A stretch of 64,000 nt of DNA from Clarkia xantiana subsp. parviflora (GCA_036873135.1 JAPTYO010000005.1:10394166-10458165); one strand, 5' to 3'. Shown: positions 44,515-56,269, numbered from the stretch's first letter. Notes: generated from the letters alone by a model not told the origin. Numbers and translations are program-made.

Positions 44515-44704
44515 TGTTGGATAACGGGGTTGATTACTATGGAAACATAAATAAGGTACATGCTTGTAATCAGAATTACGCAGCAGAAGATATGCACATA
44601 CCTTAAACCTTATCCGCTGTCCCAAGGATCTTGCTGAGGGAGTTCACGATCCACCGTACGGAACCCGTAGAGGTTCTTGTTAAAGAAGCCCTACGTGGTA
44701 TTAG
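44515..44704 (-). repeat. Partial 5' LTR of Copia-2
   Basis: TGTTGGATAACGGGGTTG matches the left LTR (26060) for 190 bp, then stops at GTGGTATTAG where another LTR type begins. Confidence 0.8.
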
Positions 44705-45249
44705 TGTTAGATTACGGGGAGTGATCACTACGGATACTAAAACAAGGTACATGCTAGTAATCAGAATTACGCAGCGTAAGATTCACATATACCTTTAGGA
44801 TGATCCGTAGACCCAAGATCTTCTCAAGAGGGAGTTCGCGATCCTCCGGTCGGGACCCGTAGAGGTTCTTGTTAGAGAAGCCCTACGTGGTGTCAGCTCC
44901 ACAGCAAAGCCTCTGATCGATTCCTGGCACGGGGACAGATCTCTGGAGAGTTTGCTCGAAGGCAATTTGGCACACCCTTGGTGAGGGCTATGGTTCGGCC
45001 GAAACTAGGTGTTATGTGGGGGAGGGTTTTTATCTCTAAAACACTCTAATGAGGGAATTATGATTAACCATAAAAATCCCCTGAGACCTCTTTTTTATAG
45101 GAGGAGTAAAGTGGACTTTTGTCCACTTTACCCCACCATAAACTTTCGGCCGGCCTATGTATTTGGGGAGGCCCAATTTTGGATCTCCCATGTCAATTGG
45201 GATTTGGGTCTAGCCCAATTACCCTAATGTGACATTTACCCAAGTTCGT
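44705..45249 (-). repeat. Truncated Copia-1-type LTR
   Basis: Starts TGTTAGATTACGGGGAG and follows the Copia-1 LTR to ...CCCAAGTTCGTTAG, then jumps into Copia leader sequence (CTAGCTTGACTAAGTCAAG, 45250-45280). This is a recombination scar. Confidence 0.75.
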
Positions 45250-45282
45250 TAGCTAGCTTGACTAAGTCAAGACAACATTTCT

Positions 45283-45404
45283 AATCATATATATATAACA
45301 CATGCGGGGTGGGGCGGGTATCGTTAGACACGGACCCACCCATAACCCACGGGTCGACGGGGCCCAGCGAGTCGGCAGGTACCCGTGACCCGTTGACAAC
45401 TCTA
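45283..45404. mobile_element. Right half of the split hAT-type element
   Basis: GC-rich GGGGTGGGGCGGG to ACCCGTTGACAACTCTA, ending in the degenerate inverted form of TAAGGGTGGCAACGGG, then CGCTCAAC as target duplication. Confidence 0.65.
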
Positions 45405-45449
45405 CGCTCAACCCTAAAAAAATGTAATAATGCACTTCGAAACGTATTC

Positions 45450-46049
45450 TTCTAGATTACGAAGAGTAATCACTACGGAAATTAAATCATGGTACATGCT
45501 AGTAATCGAAATTACGCAGCGGAAGATTTACACATACCTCAACAGTTATCCGTAGACCCAAGATCTTGGCAAGAGGGAGTTCACGATCCTCCGGTCGGCA
45601 CTCGTAGGGTTTTTATGAAGGACTCCCTACGTGGTATATTCTCCATAGAAAAGCCTCTGATCGATTCTTGGCAAGGGGACAGATCTCCGGAGTGTTTACT
45701 CGAAGGCAAATTGGCACACCCTTGGTGTTGATGTATGGTGCGGCCGAATGCGGTGTTTCTGGGGGGGAGTGTTTTCTCTCAAATCACCACTTAAAGGGAA
45801 TTGGGATTATCCCTAATAAAACCTCTAACTCCCCATATATATAGGAGGAGTAAAGTGGACATGTCCACTTTACCACCTCCTAAGTTTCGGCCGGTAATCT
45901 AGTATAGTGAAACCCAATTTTGGGCCTCTCATGTCAATTGGGATTTGTGTCTGGCCCAATGTCCTAAAGTGACATATACCCAATTTACTTAGGTAACCTA
46001 TACATAAAATGGGCTACCATTTTACGACGCCCATCACCATATGCTTACA
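45450..46049 (-). repeat. LTR of the left palindrome arm
   Basis: 600 bp, TTCTAGATTACGAAGAG...CATATGCTTACA. The first bases differ from the family's TGTTAGATTACG. Confidence 0.85.
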
Positions 46050-46057
46050 GCTCCCAC

Positions 46058-46544
46058 TAGGGATGGCAACGGGTCACGGGTACCCGCCGACCCGCGGGTA
46101 CCCGACCCGATTTTGACCCGATGACCCACCGACCCGCAGGGCGGGTTCGGGTTCGGGTTCACGGCGACCCGCCGACCCGACCCGACCCGACCCGAGCTTT
46201 CATTTTACATATATATTTAATATATGTATACTACATAAAACTATACGGGTAATATAACACATAGTCAAAATAACAATTATTCTAATGAATTGGGTGATTT
46301 ATATTTGGATTATAAGTTAATTTAATAGTTTATGATTTAAATTTGGAGTTGAATTTGGATACGGTGACATAGAATTTAGAATTTAAGATTTAAAATGATA
46401 AATTATACCTCACACGGGTCGACCCGCAGGTCGACCCGACCCGACCTGAAAGTGCATGGGACGGGTCCGGGTCGACCATATTGACCCGCGGGGCAGGTCC
46501 GGGTCTGGCGATACCCGCCCCGACCCGCCCCATTGACATCCCTA
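46058..46544. mobile_element. hAT-type miniature element in the left arm
   Basis: 487 bp, TAGGGATGGCAACGGG...TTGACATCCCTA with imperfect inverted ends, flanked by a perfect 8-bp duplication GCTCCCAC (46050-46057, 46545-46552). GC-rich arms made of GACCCG repeats surround an AT-rich centre. No transposase. It interrupts the polypurine tract. Confidence 0.92.
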
Positions 46545-46552
46545 GCTCCCAC

Positions 46553-47667
46553 TCGCCGGAATGGGAGGGTGCCTATTAATGTATTGTCATCCAAATCTGC
46601 ATCAACATTTCACTCCTTCGATCTTGTCCTTTTCTTCCGAATGGTTCATACGAGGTTTGTCGTTTGACCGGAGGACACGACGGGTATCGTGCTACTCATC
46701 TGTTAGGAGTGTTGTAGCACCCGCAGAACGTTGATTCCCTTTTCTCCAATCAACCTGTTATAAACAACATTTATATAGTGCCGCGTTGTATCCTAGGTTA
46801 ACTGATAATTCTCCATTTGCCTGGTTTTCACTTAGGAACACTTCTTCAAGGCATCCGTACAACTTTCAACAAATATCCGGTTGGTGGCCACCTTAGTGAA
46901 TACAAGAGTCGGTAAATTATAGGTGAACTTGACCATCCCCATTGCTCATACCCTTAGTCAAACTCAACCGGTTTCCAAAGACGTGGTCACTGGGCCTTTT
47001 GTTCAGCTTTACACTCGTGCGCCGGGAAGTGAGCATTGAGCCTAACCTTAGGTATGAGTTCTGAGTCCATGAGGATACTTCGAGTGCCTCTTCACGAGGC
47101 TCCCGGGATCAATCTCACGCTCGAGGTAAAAGAAGTTTGCGCCCGCCAGAATCACGAGGATTCCTTTCCTAGCACAACCAAGCTGTGACCCTGTGGTCGA
47201 ACGTGGCACGCGTAGTATGAAGCACGCGTCGATATCATACATGAACGTTTAAGTTCAAAGGAATGAGATATGTCAAATCATGCTATTGCAGATTGTCATC
47301 CGACCCAGAATGTGGATTAATGATGAACGAAGTTCATCACGGCGATCTGCAAAACGAAGATCATGTCGAGTTACTTCGACACTAGATGATAGTTTTGCGT
47401 AATCAGGTTTATCTCCCTACTTAGCCACCCTTTCTTGGTAGAGGCCTCCCTCCACCGAAGATGACCGTACCTCTGTGACGAGGTAAGGCCCACATTCAAC
47501 ATAGTTTTGGCAGAGGATTGCGTCCTCCTATGACTTAGTTTATAGAACGAAAATTTGATGTAGTCAAAACATTATGACGTCGATAGATCATAAACTCAAT
47601 TGCAATTCTTTCGTCTAAAAAATGTAACTTCCAATTATCAAAATGTTATCACAGATACATGCCATAT
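46553..47667 (-). other. 3' noncoding region of the left arm
   Basis: 1.1 kb collinear with 14304-15380. Contains a 64-residue frame (47048-47242) that is not conserved in the other copies. Confidence 0.65.
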
Positions 47668-48772
47668 CTATACCCTATGCAATCCAAGCAGTATTAAATG
47701 ATTTTCGAATATCTCCCTGCGTAGTGGTTTAGTTAATGGGTCCGCAATCATATTATCAGTGGACAAGTATTCCATAGTGATTATATTATCTTCTACCATA
47801 GATTTAGCATAAATTTCACATTAATGTGTTTGGTCCTACTATGGTACTTTGGATTCTTTAATGCCGCAATGGCTGCTTGACTATCAGAGAACACCTTCAC
47901 AGGTTTACTCCCGACGTCACCATTTAGCAGCGCAGTAAGAAGTCTTTTCAGCCAGATCGCTTCCTGTGTGTTCTTAGAGAGAGCTACGAATTCTGATTCC
48001 ATCGTTAGCAGCGCGACACATGTTTTCTTCTTGCTCGTCCATGAAATGGTGGCATTAGCAAGGAGAAACACTCCTCCTATGGTGGACTTACGATCATCCG
48101 GATCGCCACCATGGTCGGCGTCACTGTAACCGGTCAATTCTAACTTCCCTCCCTCATAGCACAACACATAATCGGCAATACCTTTCAGATAACGAATTAT
48201 TCGTTTTATAGCCTTCAAATATTGATAGCCAGGATCTGATTGGAAACATGCTACTAGGCCCACAGCGTAACAGATATCCGGACGGGTGCATTGCATGGCG
48301 TACATTAAACTACCAACCATGCTTAAATACTATGCACCCTTCATTTGTTCACGCTCTGCCAGGTTCTTGTGGCCGTCACGTTTTGACAGTGCGCACCCAA
48401 ACAACACCGTCGTATCCACGGGTTTGGCATCCTGTAATTAGAACCTTTTCAACAGTTGATATAGGCTTCTTGAGACGGACATAATTTTCGGGTAGCCCGA
48501 TCTCTAGCAATCTTAATGCCTAAGATGTACGTGGCCTCTCCCATGTCTTTCATCTCAAATACAGATGCTAATCCGTACTTTGACTTATTCATGAAACTCA
48601 CGTCATTTGCAGCAATGAGTATGTCGTCCACGTATAAGGTTAAGATGACATACTTAGACCCGGAGGTCTTATAATACACTCACGGATCCTCGTGAAGATT
48701 CACGAATCCATTTCCTACGATTTCCTTGTGGAATCTGCGGTACCATTGCCGTGACGACTGTTTAAGACCGTA
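47668..48772 (-). pseudogene. RT and RNase H of the left arm
   Basis: RT: LTLYVDDILIAANDVSF and MKDMGEATYILGIKIA (48449-48679), then after a frameshift GSLMYAMQCTRPDICYAVGL. RNase H: YSDADHGGDPDDRKST, ESEFVALSKNTQEAIW, VFSDSQAAIAALKNPKYHS (47793-48320). The front half of RT is missing beyond 48772. Confidence 0.88.
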
Positions 48773-50061
48773 GCACGGTTAGGGCCGTTAATGGTCCTTG
48801 TAGCAAGTCTCGATCCCGAGCTGCACCAAATGAATGTCAGGACCGTATTCCTCCACGGAAACCTAGAGGAAGAGATCTACATGGAGCAACCGGAGGGTTT
48901 CACTACTCCTGGTAATGAACGTAAAGTTTGTAAACTCTAAAGGTCCATCTACGGTCTTAAACAGTTGTTTCAGAAACGATACCGCAAATTCCAAGAGGAA
49001 ATCGTAGGGAACGGATTCGTGAATCTTCACGAAGATGCGTGCGTGTATTATAAGACCTCAGGGTCCAAATATGTCATCTTAACCTTATACGTGGACGACA
49101 TACTCACTGCTGCAAACGAAATGAGTTTCATGAATAAGTCAAAGTCCTGGTTAGCATCTGTATTTGAGATGAAAGACATGGGAGAGGCCACGTATATCTT
49201 AGGCATTAAAATTGCTAGAGATCGGGCTACTCGGAAATTGTATCTGTCTCAAGAAGCCTATATCAATAAGCTGTTGTAAAGGTTCAAATTACAGGATGCC
49301 AAACCCGTGGATAGGCCGGAGGTATATGGGTGCACACTGTCAAAACTTAACGGCCCCAAGAACCTGGCGGAGCGCGAACAGATGAAGGGTGCAGAATATT
49401 TAAGCATGGTTGGTAGTTCTATATACGCCATGAAATCCACCCGTTCGGATATCTGTTATGTCGTGGGCCTAGTAGCACGTTTCCAATCAGATCCTGACTA
49501 TCAACATTTAAAGGTTGTAAAACGAATAATTTGTTATATGAAGGGTACTGCCGACTATGTTCTGTGCAATGAGGGCGGGAAGTTAGAATTGATCGGTTAC
49601 AGTGACGCCGACCATGGTGGCGATCCGGATGATCGTAAGTCCATCACATGGGGAGTGTTCTTCCTTGCTAAAGCCGCCATTTCATGGAAGAGCAAGAAGC
49701 AAACATGTGTCGCGCTGTTAACGATTGAATCGGAATTCGTAGCTCTCTCTAAGAATGCACAGGAAGCAGTCTGGCTGAAAAGGCTTCTTACTGCGCTTCT
49801 TAATGGTGACATCAAGAGTAAACCTGTGAAGGTGTTCTCTGACAGTTAGGAAGTCATTGCGGCAGTTAAGAATCCGAAGTACCATAGTCGGACCAAACAC
49901 ATTGATGTGAAATATTTTTATGCTAAATCTGTGGTAGAAGACAATATAATCACTATGGATACTTTTCCACTGATAATATGATTGCGGACCCATTAACTAA
50001 ACCACTACGCAGGGAGATATTCGAAAAGCATGTAAAACTGCTTGGATTGCGTAGGGTTTAG
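48773..50061 (+). pseudogene. RT and RNase H of the right arm
   Basis: Starts inside RT (a decayed VRAxxALVAS-type segment), then [41 protein letters not shown] and, after a frameshift near 49278, GSSIYAMKSTRSDICYVVGL and RNase H (YSDADHGGDPDDRKSI, ESEFVALSKNAQEAVW). A stop at 49847 and later frameshifts precede the end at LLGLRRV (50061). Confidence 0.88.
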
Positions 50062-51197
50062 AAATGGCATGTATCTATGATAGCTTTTTGATATTAGAAA
50101 GTTACATTTTGCAAGCGAAAGAATTGCAACCGAGTTTATGATCAATCGACGTCATAATGTTTTGATTACATCAGATTTACGGTCTATAAACTAAGTCGTA
50201 GGAGGACGGAATCCTCTGCCAAACTATGTCGAATGTAGGCTTTACCTAGTCACACAGGTATGGTCGTCTTGTTATGGAGGGAGGCCCCCACCAAACAATA
50301 CTAGCTAAGAGTCAGGGGGATAAACCTGATTAAGCGAGACGATTATCTAGTTTCGAAGTAACTCGTTGTGATCTTCGTTTCGCATATCGCCGTGATGAAC
50401 TTTGTTCGTCATTTAACCACATTTTGGGCCAGATGAGAATCTGTGATTGCATGATTGACATATCCCTTTCCTGTCAACCCAAAAGGTTCATGTATGCTAT
50501 CAACGCGTGCTTCATACTACGCGTGCCACATTCGACCACAGAGTAACAGCTAGGTTGTGCTAGGAAGGAATCCTCGTGATTCTGGCGGGCGCAAACTTCT
50601 TCACCTCGAGCATGTTATTGATCCCGGGAGCCTTATGGAGAGGCACCCGAAGTATCCTCATGGACTCAGAACTCATACCTAAGGTCAGACTCAATGCTCG
50701 CTTCGTGGCGCGTACGAGCGTAGTGCTGAACAAAAAGGCCCAGTGACCACATCTTGGAAACCGGTTAGGTTTGACTAAGGGTATGAGCGATGGGGATGGT
50801 CAAGTTTACCTATAATTCACCAATTCTTGTATTCACTAGGTGGCCACTAGACAGATATTAGTTGAAGGTTGTGAATACTTGTACGGATGCCTTGGAGAAG
50901 TGTTCCTATGTGGAAACTAGGCAAATGGAAAATTATCAGTTGACCAAGGATCCAGCGCGGTACAATATATAAATGTTGTTTATAACAGGTTGATTAAAGA
51001 AAAGGGAATCAACGTTCTGCAGGCGCTACAATACTCCTAACAGATGAGTAGCACGATGCCCGTCGTATCTGCCGGTCGCACGGCAAACATCGTATGAACT
51101 ATTCGGATGCATGGAGCAGACAAAAGGGGAGAAATTTTGATGCGGATTTGGACAACAATACATTAACAGGAACCCTCCCATTCCGGCGAGAAGGAGC
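50062..51197 (+). other. 3' noncoding region and polypurine tract of the right arm
   Basis: 1.14 kb, inverted copy of 46553-47667. Ends with a GGCGAGAAGGAGC polypurine tract. Confidence 0.7.
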
Positions 51198-51799
51198 TGT
51201 AAGCATATGGTGATGGGCGTCGTAATTGGTAGCCCATAATATGTATAGTTTACCTAATGAACTTGGATAAATGTCACATTAGGGTAATTGGGCTAGACCC
51301 AAATCCCAATTGACATGGGAGGCCCGAAATTGGGCCTCCCCAAATACATAGGCTGGCCGAATATTATGGTTGGGGTAAAGTAGACTTTTGTCCACTTTAC
51401 TCCTCCTATAAATAAGAGGTGTTAGGGAAATTTTAGGCTTAATCATAATTCTCTCACAAGAGAGTTTTAGAGAGAAAAACCCTCCTCCCACACCAAGGCG
51501 TTTCGGCCGAACCACATAAGCCACCTAGGGTGTGCCAAATTGCTTTCTGAGCAAACTCTCCAGAGATTTGTCCCCGTGCAGAGAATCGATCAGAGGTTTT
51601 GCTGTGGAGCTGCACCACGTAGGGCTTCTCTAACAAGAATCTCTACGGATCCTGTCCGGAGGATCGCGAACTCCCTTGAGCAAGGATCTTGGAACAACGG
51701 TAACTCTTAAGGTATGTGTAAACTTTCTGCTGCGTAATTGATATTACTAGCACATACCATGTTTAAGTTTCCGTAGTGATTACTCCTCGTAATCTAACA
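51198..51799 (+). repeat. LTR of the right palindrome arm
   Basis: 602 bp, TGTAAGCATATGGTG...CGTAATCTAACA, with a CTATAAATAAGAGG TATA region near 51408. Confidence 0.9.
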
Positions 51800-52197
51800 G
51801 ATTCTTCACAGGGATGGATCATTGTAGTAAACTGCTTGACACAATTTGGCACCTCATTGGCTCTTAGTGGGTTCGGCCGAAACAATCTAGGAATAGGGAT
51901 GAGGGTTTTCTTTTTGTCTCACTACAAAGGAAGAAAGGAGATTAATTTGGTTCGCCCTAAATTAATCCTAACACTCCCTATTTATAAGAGGATCAAAGTG
52001 GACAAAAGTCCACTTTGCCCTCTAGTGAAATTCGGTCCGCCAAGCTAGAGAAGGGAGGTCCAATTTGGGGCCTCTTGTATCAATTGAAATTTTAGGCCTA
52101 GCCCAAAATCTCTAATGTGACATTACCTAATTTTTTAGCTTCCAGTCTCTAATTAATGGGCTCCCAGTTACGGCGGCCCATTATCCAAATGCTAACA
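51800..52197 (-). repeat. Truncated Copia-2-type LTR
   Basis: Matches the Copia-2 LTR from GATTCTTAGCAGGG-like sequence to its end CAAATGCTAACA. The first 200 bp of the LTR are missing, and the break coincides with the palindrome's right edge. Confidence 0.75.
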
Positions 52198-52419
52198 GTT
52201 AGGGGGGATCAGACTACAACTAAGCGTTGCAATGTCAATTTTATGCGACGACGCAATCTAAGAGAAGTCATCGAGGCAACACCAAATTAAATATCTACAT
52301 TTTTTTCATTATCTTTGTACGACTAATGTCTGAATTGTGATTTTGATGTAAGGATCATGAATATAAATATATATTACCTTTTGAAGTCCAGAAAACATCT
52401 GAATCCATTATTGAAAAAA
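52198..52419. other. Short unique stretch
   Basis: No recognisable feature. Contains GCGACGACGCAATC. Confidence 0.4.
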
Positions 52420-53020
52420 ACTTATAAGAATTAATCATCGATTGAAAAAAGCATAAAGGTCAAAATACCTAGCTTCTCGACGAGTTGAAAGAAATCAGAA
52501 AGTCGTCATCGAATAGAACTGTAAGAATCGTTCGTCGATACAAAAAAGCATAAAGGTCAAAATACCTAGCTTCTCGACGACCTGAAAGAAATCAGGAAAT
52601 TGTCAATGAAGAACACCTATAAGAATCAGTCGTTGATTAAAAAAGCATAAATGTCATAATACCTAGATTTTTGTCTACTCGAAAGAAAACGGAAAGTCAT
52701 CATCGAAGAAAACTGATAAGAAGAAGTCATCGATTGAAAAGATCATAATGGTCATAATACCTAGCTTCTCGAAGACTTGAAAGAAATCAGGAAGTCGTCA
52801 TCGCAGAAAAATGATAAGAATCAATCATCGGTTGAAAAAAAAACATAAATGTCATAATACCTAGCTTCTCAACGACTTAAAAGAAATCAGGAATTTGTAA
52901 TCGAAGAAAACTGATAAGAATAAGTCGTCAATTAAAAAAAACATAAAGGTCATAATACCTAGCTTCTCGACGACTTGAAAGAAATCAGGAAGTCGTCATC
53001 GAAGAAAACTGATAAGAATC
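52420..53020. repeat. About 98-bp tandem repeat, six copies
   Basis: GTCA(A/T)AATACCTAG recurs at 52459, 52556, 52653, 52751, 52851 and 52949 (spacing 97-100). Units share TTCTCGACGACTTGAAAG and ATCAGGAAGTCGTCATCGAA-like segments. The array ends exactly where Copia RNase H begins. Confidence 0.92.
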
Positions 53021-53265
53021 AGAAGCCTTTACGCATTTACACTGATAGGCAAGCTGCGATAGGGGCAGTCAAGAATCCGAAGTACCATAGTAGGAAAAAA
53101 CACATTGATATAAAATACAACTATGCGAAGAGTGCGGTAGAAGACAAGCTGATCAAGTTCGAATTCATGCATTCGGAAAACATGGTTGCAGATCCATTTA
53201 CTAAACCCTTACGCAAGGATGTTTTCGAAAAGCACGTAAAACTACTTGGATTGCGTAGGATTTAG
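53021..53265 (+). pseudogene. Copia RNase H C-terminus
   Basis: IYTDRQAAIGAVKNPKYHS, HIDIKYNYAKSAVEDKL, FEFMHSENMVADPFTKPL and a LLGLRRI end are the standard tail of Copia RNase H. The frame is intact here but lacks everything in front. An open frame extends 15 codons into the repeat array by chance. Confidence 0.9.
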
Positions 53266-54367
53266 AAGGCTTGTAATGTGACAGAAACATTTTTGGATTT
53301 GAAATAATATTTGAAGAAAATAATTGCTATTTGAGTTTATGGTATTTACGACGTCATAATGATAAAATTACATCGGATGTACGGTCAATAAACTAGTCGT
53401 AGGAGCGTAAAACCTCCTAATAAAATATGTTGAATGTGGACCTTACCACGTCACACGGGCACAGTCGTCTTGACGGAAGGGAAAGCTCAGCCATATCAAG
53501 ACCGGCTAAGAGCCACAATATTTCGAAAGAGAAACCTGGTTATCCAAAACGATCCTTTGGTTCCAGGATACACGACATGGTCAAAGTTTTGCAGATCGCC
53601 GTGACGAATTCCGTTCGTCTACCACCAAATTCTGGGCTTGATGAGAACCTACGATAGCATATGACATTCCTATTCCTGATATAAAATAAATTCAGGTTAT
53701 CCTGTCGGCGCGCACTTCATACTGCGCGTGCCATGTTCGACCACGGGGTAGGCTCGGTTGTGTTAGACGGAATTTTCCAAGATTCTGAAGAACACAAACC
53801 TCTTCACCTTGAACATATGACTGATCCCGGGTGCTGAATGAAGCAGCACCCGAAGTACCCTTAGCACTCGGAGCTCATGTCCAAGGTTGGGCTCAATGTT
53901 CACTCCGGGGCGTACGAGCGTAGTGCCCGAACAAAAAGGCCAAGTGACCACGGTTTGGGAACCAATTGAGTTTGACTAAGGATTTGAACAATGGGGATGG
54001 TCATGCACACCTGTAATTCTCCAACTCTTGTATCACTAGGTGGCCACTAGCCGGATATTAGTTGAAGGTTGTGAATACTTGTACGGATGCCTTGGAGAAG
54101 TATTCCTTAAGGGAAACTAGGTAATAGGAGAATAACATTTGACTAGGGGTACAACGCGGTACATAGAAAAAAAAAGGTTGGGAATCAACGTTCCGCGGAT
54201 GCTACAACACTCCTAACGAATGAGTAACGCGAAGTCTGTTGTGTCTGCCGGTCACACGGCAAACCTCGTATGAACAATATGGGAACTGTATTGGATCAAT
54301 GAATAAATATTGATGTGTTGGGCAACAACATATTAATAGGAGCCCTCCCATTCCGGCGAGAGGGAGT
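53266..54367 (+). other. 3' noncoding region of the truncated Copia
   Basis: 1.1 kb related to the same region of the other copies but clearly more diverged. Ends with GGCGAGAGGGAGT as polypurine tract. Confidence 0.65.
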
Positions 54368-54971
54368 TGTTGGCAGTTAGAGTAAATGAGCCGCCGTAAT
54401 AGGAGCCCATTAATATAAGCCCAACATGCTAAGTCGAATTTGGTGTATGGAACATAGGGGATTTCGGGTCAGGGCCGAAATCCCCATGGGCCTTGCGCGG
54501 CCCAAAAAAGGCCGGCCTAATACAACACAAGGTTCGGCCGAATATGGTGACAAACCCACCAAGGGTTTTGCCCTCATTCTCTTATAAATAAGAGGTGTTA
54601 GGATTTCTTGGAGTTGATCAATCTCTCCCTTTTAGTAGTCACAAGTAAATCACCTCTCCTTAAATGCACTAAGGTTAGGCCGAACCCTATGTACCTAAAG
54701 TAGGTGCCAAATTACTTCAAGTAATTCACCCTAGAGATCCATCCAGCAACCAGACTGAAAGAGGCTTTGCTGTGGAGACCATTGCCTTCAGATTTCCTCC
54801 TTAAAAAGAGTCAAACGAAGGACACCGTCCGGCATTCCGTGAACTCCTCGTTGACCGCATGGGCTACGGATCGCAATATACGTATGTGCACCATTTTCGC
54901 TGCGTATTAGTTACCTGACATGTATCTGTTTTGTTCCGTATTAATTCTCACTAAAACCTACAGATTTAACA
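54368..54971 (+). repeat. LTR of the truncated Copia
   Basis: 604 bp, TGTTGGCAGTTAGAG...CAGATTTAACA, with CTTATAAATAAGAGG near 54581. Confidence 0.82.
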
Positions 54972-54984
54972 TATAGAAAGTAAT

Positions 54985-55560
54985 TTACAGTTTAGGTTAT
55001 AGTGATTAAGTGTATAATGGTTTTTGGTATAGTGATTATGGGTATAATGGTTTTTGTATAGTGATTTGAGGTATAGTGTAAGACATAATGATTTAAGCTA
55101 AACTGAAGTAAGGTATAACGCTTTAAGGTATAGCGGTTCAAGATATAATGTTTTATGGTATACTAATTAGAGGTATGGTGGTGTAAGGTATAGTGATTTA
55201 AGGTATAGTGATTTCTGGTTTAACTATAGTGATTAATGGTACAATGATTTATGCTATAGTGATTTGAGGTATAGTGGTGTAAGGTATAATGATTTAAGCT
55301 AAAGTGATTTAATATAAAATGCTTTAAGGTATAGCATTTTAAGGTATGATGTTTTAAGGTACATTAATTTTAGGTATGGTGGTGTAAGGTATTGTGATTT
55401 AAGGTATAGTGATTTATGGTTTAACTATAGTAATTAATGGTATAGTGATTTATGGTTCAATTGCCATCCAATTTTTATTTTGTTATGTTTAATCCCTTTA
55501 TTATATCCCCAACAATTATTTATGGTTTAGGGTATAGTGGTATAATGGTTTATGGTATAT
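54985..55560. repeat. Degenerate AAGGTATAGTGATTT repeats
   Basis: A roughly 15-bp unit (AAGGTATAGTGATTT and variants such as GGTATAATGATTTA) repeats irregularly, with a longer block of about 200 bp itself duplicated (55040-55225 against 55260-55450). Confidence 0.85.
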
Positions 55561-56269
55561 GAGTTTATAGTTAATACGACTATTTTAACAATACAATGTA
55601 AAATGAATTAATATATGCACATACATAATGTATTAAAGTTGAATAATTAACTTTTTCCATTATACATATTTTTCTATTACAATTTTTGTTAATTAAGGTT
55701 AAATAATATTAATTAAATGAATTTCAATCAATGACTAATAAGTTCTTTTGATATAACATGAATTTGGTAAAAAAAAATCGTTTTAGCATGTGAAAAGAAT
55801 TGCAGAAACGTGTTTGCAACATTATTATTTTCACCTCTGTATGTTTTCTTTAGCATTAGATAAATCATTACCAATATAGACATGTTGAAACATTTCAAAA
55901 TGTTTGTACATATTGTCTTTAGACTCGCCTCTTTCAAGATTAATTGATGGTTTGAGGATTGAATCAAGCATTGCTAATTAATGTATTGTGCATCATCATA
56001 TGCAATTGTAATTGATGGTTAAACGTTCCAAAATTCTTGGTAGCCTTTTTTCATGTATTTTACATTTACAATTTTTGCACTGAATATGTATTGGTGATTT
56101 TTAATAGTGTATGACCATTATAATTTGAGCTTTGGGACATCATATATTGTTTTTTTATCACATTCATCATGTTATTCATCTAATTCATTATGGTCTTCAT
56201 CATATTCATCACGTTCTTCGTAAAATTCATCATGTTCTTCATTAAAAATTTCAATTTTTTTTTTCAATA
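55561..56269. other. AT-rich region inside the CACTA shell
   Basis: One 79-residue minus-strand frame (55728-55967) has no recognised motif. Short TCATCATGTTCTTCAT repeats occur at 56160-56245. No gene can be supported. Confidence 0.4.

Larger units (their letters stand above)
26060..45249 (-). mobile_element. Copia-2, interrupted by E3
   Basis: A minus-strand Copia element related to Copia-1. The 3' LTR is 26060-26638. The RNase H-RT block is 27763-29380. The leader resumes after E3 at 43436, with a primer site at 44498-44514. The 5' LTR is only partly preserved (44515-44704) and runs into a Copia-1-type LTR piece (44705-45249). The usual TG start of the left LTR is mutated (TTTTGGATTATGG against TGTTGGATAACGG). 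Gag, protease and integrase are not recognisable. It sits inside the split hAT element. Confidence 0.78.
45450..51799. mobile_element. Head-to-head Copia palindrome with outward-facing LTRs
   Basis: Two copies of the same Copia 3' half face each other. The left arm (45450-48772, minus strand) and the right arm (48948-51799, plus strand) each contain RT, RNase H, the 1.1-kb noncoding region, polypurine tract and one LTR. Without the hAT insertion the left arm is about 2.83 kb, against 2.85 kb for the right arm. They are separated by 175 bp of extra RT (48773-48947) that continues the right arm. Both outer ends are U5 ends. The flanking bases are TATTC and GATTC, a possible 4/5 target duplication. 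Two independently inserted truncated copies are the alternative. Confidence 0.8.
53021..54971 (+). mobile_element. Truncated Copia: RNase H end, 3' region and LTR
   Basis: Plus-strand remnant. The RNase H end (53021-53265) is joined to the repeat array on its left. A 1.1-kb noncoding region follows, then a 604-bp LTR (54368-54971). The LTR is more distant from the other copies, so this is an older or different subfamily. The left side is lost. Confidence 0.82.
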
